Source: Achromobacter piechaudii NBRC 102461 (GTDB lineage: Bacteria; Pseudomonadota; Gammaproteobacteria; Burkholderiales; Burkholderiaceae_B). Taken from it: a DNA stretch of 64,000 nt. Positions within the stretch are counted from its first letter, which is position 1; every line of letters starts with the position of its first letter. The DNA lies in assembly GCF_001571245.1 (NCBI RefSeq), contig NZ_BCTK01000015.1:124001-188000 (forward strand), in the 5' to 3' direction. Below are positions 50,891 to 61,861 of the stretch, piece after piece. The position numbers and the translations under genes were made by a program. The notes under the pieces are model-generated. The model had not been told where the DNA came from. It ran no database searches and saw only the letters and a program-made list of their open reading frames with translations.

Positions 50891-51460
50891 ATGATGCGCG
50901 CCGCCTCCCCACGCCTGCCCCTCCCCGTTCGCGCCCGCCGCGCGGCGGCTACGGCGCTGTTGCTTGCCGCCCTGGCCGGCTGCGCGAGCGCGCCGCCCCT
51001 GCCTGCGCGCGACGCCCGTTTTGCCGTGCCGCGCCAACTGCATGTGGTGCAACTGGCCGCGGGCCAACCTCAGCTGGACACGATGCTGGTAGTGCAGCGC
51101 GAAGGCGCGGCGTTGCGCTGGTCGCTGTTCGACCCGATGGGCGTGCCGCAAGCGCGGCAGATGCTGGAAGACGGCCACTGGCGCAACGACGGCTTTCTGC
51201 GGCCCAACGCGCAGGCGCGCGATCTGTTCGCCGCGCTCATGTTCGCGTGGACGCCGCTGGCCGACCTGGACGCCGCGTACGGCCGTGGCGCATGGCAGGC
51301 CCGGCAGCTGGACGATGGCGGCGCGCAGCGCAGCCTGCACGTACGCGGCGCGGTCCGATGGACGGTGCGCTGGCCACAGCCGTCGCAGCCGGAGGTTTTC
51401 TCGATCACCGACGCCGCTGGCGTCACCTGGCGCATCGCGCCGCTCAAGGAACAGCCGTGA
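50891..51460 (+). CDS. DUF3261 lipoprotein
   Basis: 189 residues with a lipoprotein signal ending LLAALAGC (lipobox, Cys at about 33). The mature part contains LRWSLFDPMGVPQARQML and ends AGVTWRIAPLKEQ, resembling the DUF3261 lipoprotein found in aryl polyene loci. It may help insert or tether the polyene lipid at the outer membrane; function unknown. Its stop overlaps the GTG start of apeO (GTGA). Two adjacent ATG codons open the frame. Confidence 0.75.
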   Translation: MMRAASPRLPLPVRARRAAATALLLAALAGCASAPPLPARDARFAVPRQLHVVQLAAGQPQLDTMLVVQREGAALRWSLFDPMGVPQARQMLEDGHWRNDGFLRPNAQARDLFAALMFAWTPLADLDAAYGRGAWQARQLDDGGAQRSLHVRGAVRWTVRWPQPSQPEVFSITDAAGVTWRIAPLKEQP

Positions 51461-52656
51461 ACAGCTGGCTAGGCACCCCCGGCATCGTCTGCGCATTGGG
51501 CGCGGGCGTGGACACCGTCGCGCACGCCGCCTTCAATGGCGACACGAGCGGCATGCGCGCGCAAGCCGGCTGGGTCCGCGACCGCAGCCTGACGCTGGGC
51601 GCTTATGACGGCGCATTGCCGTCCATCCCCGCTGCCCTTCCTGCTCATCTGCACAGCCGCAACAACCAGCTGCTGCTGGCCTGCGCCGAACAGATCGCTC
51701 CCCAGCTGCAACGCGCCATCGCCCGATACGGCCCGTCCCGCATCGCGGTGGTGCTGGGCACCAGCACCTCGGGCGTCAACGACAACGCGCCGGCGTTCCG
51801 CGAGTTGGCCACGCAAGGCGCTTGGCCCGCTGACTACGACTACCGCCGCCAGGCCCTGTCTTCGCCCGCCGCTTTCCTGGCGGCGCATCTGGGCGTGACC
51901 GGTCCGGCCTACACGCTGTCAACCGCCTGCACGTCCAGCGCCCGCGCGCTGCTGTCCGCGCGCCGGCTGCTGGCGCTGGGCCTGTGCGATGCGGTGGTAT
52001 GCGGCGGGGCCGACACGCTTTGCCGCCTGACCATCAATGGCTTCGCCACGCTGGAAGCCGTGGACGACGGGCCTTGCCTGCCGTTCTCGGCCAACCGGCG
52101 CGGCATCAACATCGGCGAAGCCGGCGTGCTATTCGTGATGCAGCGCAAGGCTTCCGATGACGACGCCGTGGCCCTGCTGGGCGGTGGCGCCAGTTCCGAC
52201 GCGTGGCACATGTCGGCCCCGGAGCCCTCGGGTGCGGGCGCGCGCCAGGCCATGTTGGCCGCGTTGCAGGACGCGCGCGTGGCGCCCGCCGACATCGGCT
52301 GGGTCAACCTGCACGGCACCGGCACCGCGCACAACGACGCCATGGAAAGCCACGCGATGCATGCCGTGTTTCCTGACGGAGTGGCGTGCGCGTCCACCAA
52401 GGCATTGACCGGCCACACGCTGGGCGCGGCGGGCGCGCTGGAAGCCGCGCTGGCGTGGATCACGCTGTCGTCGGCGAATGCCGATGGCCGCCTGATGCCG
52501 CACTGCTGGGACGGCCAGCCCGATCCGGCGCTGCCCGCGCTGGATTTCAGCACCGCCAGGCATCGCTACGCCCACGGCCGCCCCCGCATCGCCATGAGCA
52601 ATTCCTTTGCGTTCGGCGGCAACAACGCCAGCCTGATTTTCGGAGCGCAGCCATGA
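51457..52656 (+). CDS. apeO: Beta-ketoacyl-ACP synthase (elongating)
   Basis: 399 residues. The active-site Cys158 is in AYTLSTACTSSARALLSA; the two His are in LHGTGTAHNDAME and LTGHTLGAAGALEAALAW, and the C-terminal NSFAFGGNNASLIFG is the usual KS end. It extends the polyene with malonyl-ACP units, paired with the chain-length factor ApeC. Start is a GTG overlapping the previous stop (GTGA); its stop overlaps apeP (ATGA). Confidence 0.9.
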   Translation: MNSWLGTPGIVCALGAGVDTVAHAAFNGDTSGMRAQAGWVRDRSLTLGAYDGALPSIPAALPAHLHSRNNQLLLACAEQIAPQLQRAIARYGPSRIAVVLGTSTSGVNDNAPAFRELATQGAWPADYDYRRQALSSPAAFLAAHLGVTGPAYTLSTACTSSARALLSARRLLALGLCDAVVCGGADTLCRLTINGFATLEAVDDGPCLPFSANRRGINIGEAGVLFVMQRKASDDDAVALLGGGASSDAWHMSAPEPSGAGARQAMLAALQDARVAPADIGWVNLHGTGTAHNDAMESHAMHAVFPDGVACASTKALTGHTLGAAGALEAALAWITLSSANADGRLMPHCWDGQPDPALPALDFSTARHRYAHGRPRIAMSNSFAFGGNNASLIFGAQP

Positions 52657-53114
52657 CCGCCTGCCCCTGGCCCGTCGCCAGCCTGTTGCCGCACGCCGGC
52701 AACATGATCCTGATCGACGCCGTGCAAACCTATGACGTCGACAGCCTGACCGCCACCGCCGTCATCAAGCCCGGCCCGTACTCCCTGCCGGACGGCTCGC
52801 TGCCGCCCTGGCTGGGCATGGAGCTGATGGCGCAAGCGGTAGGCGCCTGGGCCGGCTGCCACGCGCGCGCGACGGGCGTGCCCGTCAAGCTGGGATTCCT
52901 GCTTGGCACGCGGCGCTATGAATGCAAAGCCGACAGCCTGCCGGCCGGCGCGGCCCTGTCCATCCACGTCCAGCGTGGCCTGATCGACGCCAGCGGCATG
53001 AGCGTCTTCGAATGCGAATTGCGCGACGAAGCCCGCTTGTTGGCCGAGGCCCGGCTGAATGTCTATCAGCCCACGGACCCCAACGAATTCACCCAGGAAG
53101 CCCCTCTGACATGA
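52653..53114 (+). CDS. apeP: 3-hydroxyacyl-ACP dehydratase (FabZ/FabA-like)
   Basis: 153 residues of the hot-dog fold. VASLLPHAGNMILIDAVQTY holds the candidate catalytic His14, and WLGMELMAQAVGAWAGCHAR the acidic residue on the long helix. In characterised aryl polyene systems ApeP works as a heterodimer with ApeI; here ApeI is the C-terminal part of the ligase fusion, so the complex would join ApeP to the ligase. Overlaps with its neighbours are 4 bases on each side. Confidence 0.85.
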   Translation: MTACPWPVASLLPHAGNMILIDAVQTYDVDSLTATAVIKPGPYSLPDGSLPPWLGMELMAQAVGAWAGCHARATGVPVKLGFLLGTRRYECKADSLPAGAALSIHVQRGLIDASGMSVFECELRDEARLLAEARLNVYQPTDPNEFTQEAPLT

Positions 53115-53842
53115 GCGCAGCCCCCATCCTAGTAACCGGTTCGAGCCGTGGCATCGGCCGCGCCATCGCGCTGGCCCTGGCCGACGCTGGCCATGACCTC
53201 GTCCTGCATTGCCGCCAGCAGCGCGAACAGGCCGAAGCCGTGCAGGCTGAAGTCATCGCACGCGGCCGGCAGGCCCGCGTCCTGCAATTCGACGTATCCG
53301 ACCGCGCGCAATGCGCGGCCGTCCTGCAAGCAGATGTCGAGGCGCACGGCGCGTATTACGGCGTGGTGCTCAATGCCGGCCTCACCCGCGATGGCGCGTT
53401 CCCGGCCCTGACGGCCGACGACTGGGACCAGGTGATGCGCACCAACCTGGACGGTTTCTACAACGTGTTGAGCCCGCTGGCCATGCCCATGATCCGGCGG
53501 CGCGCGCCGGGCCGCGTGGTCTGCATGGCCTCGGTGTCCGGGATGGTGGGCAACCGTGGGCAGGTGAACTACAGCGCGTCCAAAGCCGGCCTGATCGGCG
53601 CGGCCAAGGCGCTGGCCGTCGAGCTGGCCAAACGCCAGATCACGGTGAACTGCGTGGCGCCGGGCCTGATCGATACCGACATGATCGACGAGCACGTGCC
53701 CGTCGAAGAAATCCTGAAGGCGGTGCCCGCGCAGCGCATGGGCAAGCCGGAAGAAGTCGCCGCCACGGTGGCCTTCCTGATGTCGCCCGGCGCGGCCTAC
53801 ATCACGCGCCAGGTGATCGCCGTCAACGGAGGCTTGTGCTGA
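53111..53842 (+). CDS. apeQ: 3-oxoacyl-ACP reductase (FabG-like)
   Basis: 243 residues, classical SDR: NADPH motif TGSSRGIGRA (9-18), N-A-G in VVLNAGLTRDGAF, and the catalytic S-Y-K in MASVSGMVGNRGQVNYSASK, with the Tyr and Lys at their normal four-residue spacing. The C-terminal ITRQVIAVNGGL is typical of FabG. It reduces the beta-keto group at each elongation. ATGA overlap with apeP and TGATG overlap with apeR. Confidence 0.93.
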   Translation: MSAAPILVTGSSRGIGRAIALALADAGHDLVLHCRQQREQAEAVQAEVIARGRQARVLQFDVSDRAQCAAVLQADVEAHGAYYGVVLNAGLTRDGAFPALTADDWDQVMRTNLDGFYNVLSPLAMPMIRRRAPGRVVCMASVSGMVGNRGQVNYSASKAGLIGAAKALAVELAKRQITVNCVAPGLIDTDMIDEHVPVEEILKAVPAQRMGKPEEVAATVAFLMSPGAAYITRQVIAVNGGLC

Positions 53843-55068
53843 TGAAACGCGTCGTTGTCACCGGCATGGCCGGCATCAGCGCGCTGGGTTCGGACTGGAC
53901 CAGCGTGCAGCAGGCATTTGAATCGGGGCGCAGCGCCATCCGCTACATGCCGGATTGGTCGCGCTTTGCCGAACTGAACACCCGGCTGGCCGGGCCGGTT
54001 GAAGATTTCAAGGTGCCGGCGCACTGGACCCGCAAGCAGTTGCGCAGCATGGGCCGCGTGTCGCAATTGGCCGTGCGCGCCGCCGAGCTGGCGCTGGCCG
54101 ATGCCTCGCTGCTGGGCGAACCCAGCATCACCGACGGGCGCATGGGCGTCGCCTGCGGCTCGTCGGTGGGCAGCACGGCTGAAATCCGCGCCTTCGGCAA
54201 CATGCTGCTCAACGGCGTCACCGATGACCTGAACGCCAATTCCTATGTGCGCATGATGCCGCACACGACGGCGGCCAACGTCGGCATCTTCTTCGAACTG
54301 AAGGGCCGCATCATTCCGACGTCCAGCGCGTGCACCTCGGGCAGCCAGGGCATCGGCTACGCCTACGAAGCCATCCGCTATGGCCGCCAGGACATGATGC
54401 TGGCCGGCGGCTCGGAAGAACTGTGCGCCAGCGAGGCGCTGGTATTCGACGCGCTGTACGCCACCAGCCAGCAGAACGACACGCCAGAGCTGACGCCGCG
54501 CCCCTACGACCGCGACCGCGACGGGCTGGTCATCGGCGAAGGCGGCGGCATGCTGGTGCTGGAATCGCTGGACCATGCGCTGGCGCGCGGCGCGCGCATC
54601 CACGCGGAAATCGTCGGCTTCGGCAGCAATTCGGACGGCACGCACATCACGCGGCCCGAAGCGGCCACGATGCGCGTGGCGATGCAGATGGCCTTGACGG
54701 ATGCGGGCCTGCCCCCCGAGGCGATCGGCTACGTCAATGGACACGGCACCGCGACCGAACAGGGCGACATCGCCGAAACCCAGGCCACGCACGCGCTCTT
54801 TGGCAGCCGCATGCCGATCAGCTCGCAGAAAAGCTATCTGGGCCACACGCTTGGGGCCTGCGGGGTGCTGGAGTCCTGGTTCTGCATCGAAATGATGAAC
54901 CGCGACTGGTACGCGCCCACGCTGAACCTGCGCAACATCGATCCGCGTTGCGGCAAGCTCGACTACCTGCAAGGCGAAGGCCGCCGCATGAGCCACGAAT
55001 ACGTCATGAACAACAACTTCGCGTTCGGGGGCATCAACACGTCCCTGATTTTCCGGCGCTGGTCCTGA
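53842..55068 (+). CDS. apeR: Beta-ketoacyl-ACP synthase (second, ApeR-type)
   Basis: 408 residues, KAS II-like. Active-site Cys164 in PTSSACTSGSQGIGYAYEAI, His in NGHGTATEQGDIAETQA and SYLGHTLGACGVLESW, end NNNFAFGGINTSLIF. It probably catalyses the first condensation or a chain-specific step, in addition to the ApeO-ApeC pair; this division of labour is inferred from known systems. It is the last gene with continuous overlaps; 61 bases separate it from the next gene, and no clear terminator is visible. Confidence 0.9.
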   Translation: MKRVVVTGMAGISALGSDWTSVQQAFESGRSAIRYMPDWSRFAELNTRLAGPVEDFKVPAHWTRKQLRSMGRVSQLAVRAAELALADASLLGEPSITDGRMGVACGSSVGSTAEIRAFGNMLLNGVTDDLNANSYVRMMPHTTAANVGIFFELKGRIIPTSSACTSGSQGIGYAYEAIRYGRQDMMLAGGSEELCASEALVFDALYATSQQNDTPELTPRPYDRDRDGLVIGEGGGMLVLESLDHALARGARIHAEIVGFGSNSDGTHITRPEAATMRVAMQMALTDAGLPPEAIGYVNGHGTATEQGDIAETQATHALFGSRMPISSQKSYLGHTLGACGVLESWFCIEMMNRDWYAPTLNLRNIDPRCGKLDYLQGEGRRMSHEYVMNNNFAFGGINTSLIFRRWS

Positions 55069-55129
55069 GCCGCGCGGATCCTCGTTTCCCTTTTTGTTTC
55101 GCCTCTTTCATATACGGAAAACACACGTC

Positions 55130-55570
55130 ATGAAGATCACCTGCAAGTTGTTTGGCGCCCTGTCCCTGTCGCTGGCCTGCTCGACCCAAGTGCTGGCGGC
55201 CGATCGCACCGTCTTCCTGCCCCTGCAACCGGCCATCGAGGCTGCGCAGGCCGCCGGCAAGATCGACGGCAGCGTCAAGTTCTATCTGGCGGGCACGGGC
55301 CCCAAGGGCCAGGTGCTGGAAGCCGGCGTCGTCACCAACCGCAAGACCAACGCCTTCGCCAAGAAAGACCCGGAAGCCTGCCTGTGGGTGGCGCAGTCCG
55401 CCGTGATCGCGCTGCATGAAGCCGCCAAGAAGGCCGGCGCGAACGCCGTGACGAATATCGTCAGCTACTATCGCAAAAACGAATACAGCAGCAAGACCGA
55501 CTACGAGTGCCATGCGGGCGCCATGGTGGCGGGCGTGGCGCTGCGCGGCGATCTGGCCCGGGTGAAGTAA
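55130..55570 (+). CDS. Small exported protein of unknown function
   Basis: 146 residues with a signal peptide (about 1-24, cleavage after QVLA). The mature part has two Cys and a conserved-looking stretch AKKAGANAVTNIVSYYRKNE, ending AGVALRGDLARVK, reminiscent of a YbjQ-like fold. Similar database proteins have been named excinuclease ATPase subunit, which the sequence does not support: there is no P-loop. It may belong to the end of the aryl polyene operon. The ATG at 55130 is chosen because the signal peptide starts there. Confidence 0.7.
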   Translation: MKITCKLFGALSLSLACSTQVLAADRTVFLPLQPAIEAAQAAGKIDGSVKFYLAGTGPKGQVLEAGVVTNRKTNAFAKKDPEACLWVAQSAVIALHEAAKKAGANAVTNIVSYYRKNEYSSKTDYECHAGAMVAGVALRGDLARVK

Positions 55571-55620
55571 GCCCGGTTTACACTTGCGGATTGCCGCAAC
55601 ACCACCCAAAAGGTTCACTT

Positions 55621-56082
55621 ATGAGCACTGCTACGCTCAAGACCCGCCTCTCTGATGCCGTCAAGGACGCGATGCGCGCCAAGGCTTCCGAACGCCTGAC
55701 GACGCTGCGTTTCCTGCTGGCCGCCGTCAAGCAGAAGGAAGTGGACGAACGCCGCGACCTGAACGACGCCGAAATCACCGCCATCATCGAAAAGCAGGTC
55801 AAGCAACGGCGCGAGTCCATCGCCGCGTTTGAACAGGCTGGCCGCACGGAAACGGCCGAGCAGGAAAAGGCCGAACTGCTTGTGCTGCAAGAATTCCTGC
55901 CGCAAGCCGCCACGCCGGAAGAAGTGGCCGCCGCCATCGACGCCGCGCTGGCCGAAGTGGCCGCGCAAGGCGTGACGGGCGCGCCCGCCATGGGCAAGGT
56001 CATGGCCCTGCTCAAGCAGGCGCTGGCCGGCCGTGCCGACATGACGGCCCTGTCGCAACAGGTCAAGGCCCGCCTGGCCTGA
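55621..56082 (+). CDS. yqeY: GatB/YqeY domain protein
   Basis: 153 residues, all helical: LKTRLSDAVKDAMRAKASER, LRFLLAAVKQKEVDERRDLN, and VLQEFLPQAATPEEVAAAID give the YqeY family. The C-terminal half is homologous to the tRNA-binding domain of GatB, but the function of the free-standing protein is not settled. An AAGG lies 7 bases before the ATG. It is often found near rpsU/dnaG in betaproteobacteria; neither is present here. Confidence 0.9.
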   Translation: MSTATLKTRLSDAVKDAMRAKASERLTTLRFLLAAVKQKEVDERRDLNDAEITAIIEKQVKQRRESIAAFEQAGRTETAEQEKAELLVLQEFLPQAATPEEVAAAIDAALAEVAAQGVTGAPAMGKVMALLKQALAGRADMTALSQQVKARLA

Positions 56083-56096
56083 GCCACGCCGGGCAG

Positions 56097-57179
56097 TCAG
56101 AACGCGCCGCCGAACAGATCCGGCTGGCGCGACTGCTCGGCGGGATCGGCAAAATTGCTCATCCCCACCCCTGCCAGCCGGTACAGCGTTTCCGGCGGCA
56201 GCTCCACCCGTTCGCACAGCAGCCTGGCCACCGCCGCCAGCTCGGCCGCCGAACCGGGCGGATTCAAGCTGGTCTGGCTGCGCGTCAGAATGCGGAAGCG
56301 ATCAGTCTTGAGCTTGAGGACCACCGTGCGTCCCAGCGCGCCTTTCTTCAAGGCCTGATCCCACACCTTGCCGGCCATCCGGTCGATGGCCTCGCCCAGC
56401 GCGTCCAGGCGGATATCTTCCGAAAACGTGGTCTCGGCCGACACCTGCTGGAGCGGCTGGTCCGTCTGCACTTCGCGTTCGTCGATGCCGCGCGCCAACT
56501 CATACAGACGCCGTCCGTAGCGCCCGAAATAGTGGGCCAGCTCTTCCAGGCTATGCGTGGCCAGGTCGCCCACCGTATGGATACCCAGCTGTTCCAGGCG
56601 CGCCTGCGTCACCTTGCCGACCCCCGGCACCTTGCGCACCGGCAGCGGTTGCAAAAATTCCAGCACCTTCGTGGGACGGATGACGAATTGTCCGTCCGGC
56701 TTGTTCCAGTCGGACGCGATCTTGGCCAGGAATTTATTGGGCGCGATGCCCGCCGATGCGGTCAGCCCGGTTTCTTCGCGGATCTGGTGGCGGATGACCT
56801 GCGCGACCTCGGTAGCGGACGGCAGCCCGCCCTTGTTGTGCGTCACGTCCAGATAGGCTTCGTCCAGCGACAGCGGTTCGATCAGGTCGGTATGGCGGGC
56901 GAAGATCTGGCGGATCTGGCGCGACACCTCGCGGTAACGGTTGAAGTCCGGCGGCACGTAGATGGCGTCCGGACACAGGCGCTCGGCGCGCATCGCGGAC
57001 ATGGCCGAATGGATGCCGAAGCGCCGGGCCTCGTAGGACGCGGCGCACACGACCGAGCGCGGCCCGGTCCAGGCCACCACGACGGGCTTGCCGCGCAGCT
57101 CGGGATTGTCGCGCTGCTCCACGGACGCGTAGAACGCATCCATGTCCACATGCACGATCTTGCGCAAGAGTTCAGACAT
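56097..57179 (-). CDS. dinB: DNA polymerase IV
   Basis: 360 residues, Y-family. VHVDMDAFYASVEQ (about 9-22) and EPLSLDEAYLDVT (about 99-111) hold the catalytic Asp/Asp-Glu triad; the palm, fingers, thumb helix-hairpin-helix (VRKVPGVGKVTQARLEQLG) and little finger follow. The C-terminus ends RQPDLFGGAF, a beta-clamp binding motif (Q-x-x-L-F). It bypasses lesions during stress and introduces mutations. The ATG at 57179 is the conserved start; no LexA box is obvious in the short spacer to the divergent thioesterase gene. Confidence 0.96.
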   Translation of the reverse strand: MSELLRKIVHVDMDAFYASVEQRDNPELRGKPVVVAWTGPRSVVCAASYEARRFGIHSAMSAMRAERLCPDAIYVPPDFNRYREVSRQIRQIFARHTDLIEPLSLDEAYLDVTHNKGGLPSATEVAQVIRHQIREETGLTASAGIAPNKFLAKIASDWNKPDGQFVIRPTKVLEFLQPLPVRKVPGVGKVTQARLEQLGIHTVGDLATHSLEELAHYFGRYGRRLYELARGIDEREVQTDQPLQQVSAETTFSEDIRLDALGEAIDRMAGKVWDQALKKGALGRTVVLKLKTDRFRILTRSQTSLNPPGSAAELAAVARLLCERVELPPETLYRLAGVGMSNFADPAEQSRQPDLFGGAF

Positions 57180-57281
57180 TCCAGTGACGACGACGCGCCC
57201 GCCGCCGCGAGACGCTGGCGGGCACTGCAAAAAAAACTATTATGACCGGCTCTATCCACTTACCCATCTTGCTTACCGCTC

Positions 57282-57698
57282 ATGACCGCAACCGCTACGA
57301 CTGACTATTTCGGCCTGACGATACCCTTCATGCACTTCATCGGCCTGGTGCCCGAAAGCATCGCGCCGGCCTATGCCCGCACCACCCTGCCCTGGCGCCA
57401 GGACCTGACCAACAGCCGCGGCGACGTGCACGGCGGCACGCTCATGAGCATTCTGGACTTCACCCTGAGCGCGGCGGCGCGCGGTTCCGCCGACGCCACC
57501 GAAGGCATGGCCACCATCGACATGAACACCACGTTCCTGTCGCCCGGCACGGGCGATCTGGTGATCGAAGCGCGCTGCCTGCGCCGGGGCGCTTCGATCG
57601 CCTTTTGCGAAGGCGACGTGCGGCGCGCCGATGGCGAACTGGTGGCGCGCGCCACCGCGACGTTCAAGATCATCCGCCGCCGCCCGGGCGGCGACTGA
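57282..57698 (+). CDS. PaaI-type hot-dog thioesterase
   Basis: 138 residues. [20 protein letters not shown] is the PaaI signature: an H-G-G with the Asp that acts as catalytic acid. The family hydrolyses acyl-CoA thioesters, often aromatic ones; the actual substrate is unknown. It is divergent from dinB and convergent with a lipoprotein gene 14 bases away. Confidence 0.88.
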   Translation: MTATATTDYFGLTIPFMHFIGLVPESIAPAYARTTLPWRQDLTNSRGDVHGGTLMSILDFTLSAAARGSADATEGMATIDMNTTFLSPGTGDLVIEARCLRRGASIAFCEGDVRRADGELVARATATFKIIRRRPGGD

Positions 57699-57706
57699 GC
57701 GGCGTT

Positions 57707-57723
57707 TGCCCCTTACCGGGGCA
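57707..57723. terminator. Possible short hairpin between convergent genes
   Basis: TGCCCC and GGGGCA make a 6-bp GC stem with a 5-base loop that overlaps the lipoprotein stop codon. There is no T-run on either side, so intrinsic termination would be weak. Confidence 0.3.
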
Positions 57724-58168
57724 GGTCGCGCGACGGCTTGACGGGCGGACGCGGGTCCAGCGGCATGTAGGTGCTGCATGAGGTGATGCTGTAGTAGATG
57801 GCGTCCTGCATGGCGCGCATCGCGGCGGCGTCCCAGGTGCCCTTGCCCCACATCACGATCCGCACGTCGGTGCTGGCGGGGCCGGCTGCCTTCAGGTCGA
57901 CCCGCGACATTTCGTTGTCGGTATACGGAGCCAGCACGCGCACCACGCCGGTTTGCGCGGCCTCGTTCAGGTCGGACACCACCCGATAGGCGTTGTCGGT
58001 GCTGCGCAGGCAGTTGTTCGACTGCCGGATCACGGTGGCGTAGGCGTCCTTGAACGCGACCGGCGCCTTGAATTCGCTGTGCGGGGATGCGCTGTCCTGC
58101 GAGATGCCCAGCGAGCAACCCGCCAGGCCCAGCGCCAGCGCCGATGCCGCGACCAGATTCCTGTACAT
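57713..58168 (-). CDS. Lipoprotein of unknown function
   Basis: 151 residues with a lipoprotein signal: MYRNLVAASALALGLAGCS, lipobox LAGC with the modified Cys at residue 18. The mature part has two further Cys (NNCLRS and SITSCS) that may form a disulfide, and ends with a Pro/Arg-rich tail. The ATG at 58168 has GGAG 7 bases upstream. I do not recognise the family. Confidence 0.78.
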   Translation of the reverse strand: MYRNLVAASALALGLAGCSLGISQDSASPHSEFKAPVAFKDAYATVIRQSNNCLRSTDNAYRVVSDLNEAAQTGVVRVLAPYTDNEMSRVDLKAAGPASTDVRIVMWGKGTWDAAAMRAMQDAIYYSITSCSTYMPLDPRPPVKPSRDLPR

Positions 58169-58293
58169 GTAATTCTCCAGATGAATTGCCGCGATTATCC
58201 CGCAAACGGCACGGCGGCATAAGTGGGGCCGGTTCGACACCGTCCGCGCGACTATGGCATTATCGATCGCATCGAAATCGCGGAGGTTCTGCC

Positions 58294-60209
<1,916 letters not shown>

Positions 60210-60213
<4 letters not shown>

Positions 60214-61451
60214 TGCCCCGCCACTTCCTGGGTAGCCAGCGGCGCGTTTGCCGCTGGCGCCATCGCAGCCCTTCCCTCGCCCTGCGCACGGCTGGCGCCA
60301 CGCGCCACGAACGCCGATTCCACGCGGTCCCGACCCTGCTCCTTGGCGCGGTATAACGCCACGTCGGCGCGCGCCAGGATCACGTCGGCGCTATCGCCCG
60401 GCTGATACGTGGCCAGCCCGCCGCTGGCCGTCAGGGGCACTTCCATCCCTTGCAGATAAAGCGGCGTGTCACGCAGCGCATCGCAGACGCGTTGCGCGTG
60501 CACAAGCGCCCGCGCGGGGTCGCAGTCCACCATCAGCAACACGAATTCCTCGCCGCCCAGGCGGCCAAAGCGGTCGGAAGCGCGCACCGCGTTCTGCGCC
60601 ACCTTGGAAAAATGGCGCAGCGCCGTGTCGCCCGCCGCATGGCCGTAGCGGTCATTGATGGACTTGAAATGGTCGATGTCCAGCACCAGCACGGCAAGCG
60701 GGCTGCCCGAACGGGCGCAACGCAGCAGCTCGCGTTCCAGTTCATCAAGGATGCTGCGGCGGGAATAGGCATGCGTCAGGCTGTCGAAGGTCAAGGCCGC
60801 CTGCATCTGCTCGGATAGCCACGTCTGCACCAGCAACAGCAGCGCCAGAAACAACGCCGGCACCGTGACCGATCCGCACACGATAAAGAACAGCCCCCAC
60901 GCCGACGGTTGCAGCAAGGACACCGGCTCGGCCCAACCCGAGCCATACACCAGCACCCGCATCGCATGCAGGGCCGCCAGGCCGAATATCGCCAGCATCA
61001 GATAGAGCGCCACACCCGGCGTGCGAATACGCCAGCGCTGCTGATAGATCACCCGCCCGGTCATCAGCGCGCTGGCACAGGTAAAGGCGGAATACAGCAG
61101 CATGCGCTCCGGCATATGGTCAGCGCCATACAGCAATATTGCGAACGCCAGGACACAGACCGCGCTGATGCCGGCCGTGCGCGCGACGTGCGGGCGCAGG
61201 CCGAAGAACTGGCGCACGCCCACGTAGACGAGGCTGATGGCGCACACCCACGACGCATTCGAGACCATGACATACGCCCCCGGCGGGATGAGTTCCGACG
61301 CGGCGAAGGCCAGCAATGACAGCACGGCCAACATATTGGCGGCGATGAACGCACGGATGCCCTTCACCCCGCGCGACTGGAACGGCAGCAGCAGCGGTAG
61401 CGCCAAGGCCGTGGCCAGCCCCCACATCAAGAAGAACAAGGAAGTCGTCAT
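60210..61451 (-). CDS. Diguanylate cyclase with membrane sensor domain
   Basis: 413 residues. The N-terminal half has about seven hydrophobic segments; the GGDEF domain (about 235-385) starts LTFDSLTHAYSRRSIL. The active site reads GRLGGEEFVLLM, a functional GGEEF variant, and the inhibitory I-site RASD lies exactly five residues before it, so product feedback is expected. It would make cyclic di-GMP from GTP in response to an unknown signal. It starts at the edge of a 410-base spacer that contains a nested hairpin. Confidence 0.92.
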
Positions 61452-61861
61452 GTTTTTGCCGGCAGCCCCTGATGGGCGAACGCCGTCGCTTCAGACCTGC
61501 TATTGCACTGGGTTCAAGGGTGGATTACGCGTTACACGTCAGCATGCTTGATGCTTTTTGTTACCAGAAGGACAAAAGGTCGCGCCCCCACAAGACGGCT
61601 ATCCGTCATGCCAAGGGCGCGACTTGTCCTGAACCTTTACCAGCCGCGCCGAAACGATTGCGCGGTATGTCCGGAAGAATACGCCAAGCCAGGCGCGCCC
61701 GGACCATCGTTTGCAGTATTTGACGTTTAAAACTTTCAGGTTGCCGACAAGCGCAATGGAGGACGGGCAAGGCTTAGATTAATTATTGTGGCTTGCCTTT
61801 GCCAGTCATCCAAAAGCGCGAGCGCGCGGCGCCCAAATTCGTGGTTTAGTAGCAGGTTTGC
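61452..61861. other. 410-base spacer with nested hairpin
   Basis: The region upstream of the diguanylate cyclase gene and downstream of the fsr gene. Bases 61569-61630 form a two-level structure: outer arms AGGACAA and TTGTCCT, then GTCGCGCCC and GGGCGCGAC with a 3-base bulge on one side, and an inner GACGG/CCGTC hairpin with a 4-base loop. On the minus strand it is followed by CTTTTGTCCTTCT, so it could terminate fsr transcription, or be a structured leader of the cyclase gene. Short frames such as 61503-61730 have no family features. Bases 61730-61790 are AT-rich. Confidence 0.55.

Noticed and set aside
49607..51496. 629-codon minus-strand frame across the halogenase-like and lipoprotein genes
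   Set aside because: Antisense to two supported genes in a tightly overlapping operon; no motif.
61472..61730. Short plus-strand frames in the spacer upstream of the diguanylate cyclase gene
   Set aside because: No Shine-Dalgarno, unusual composition, and they overlap the nested hairpin.
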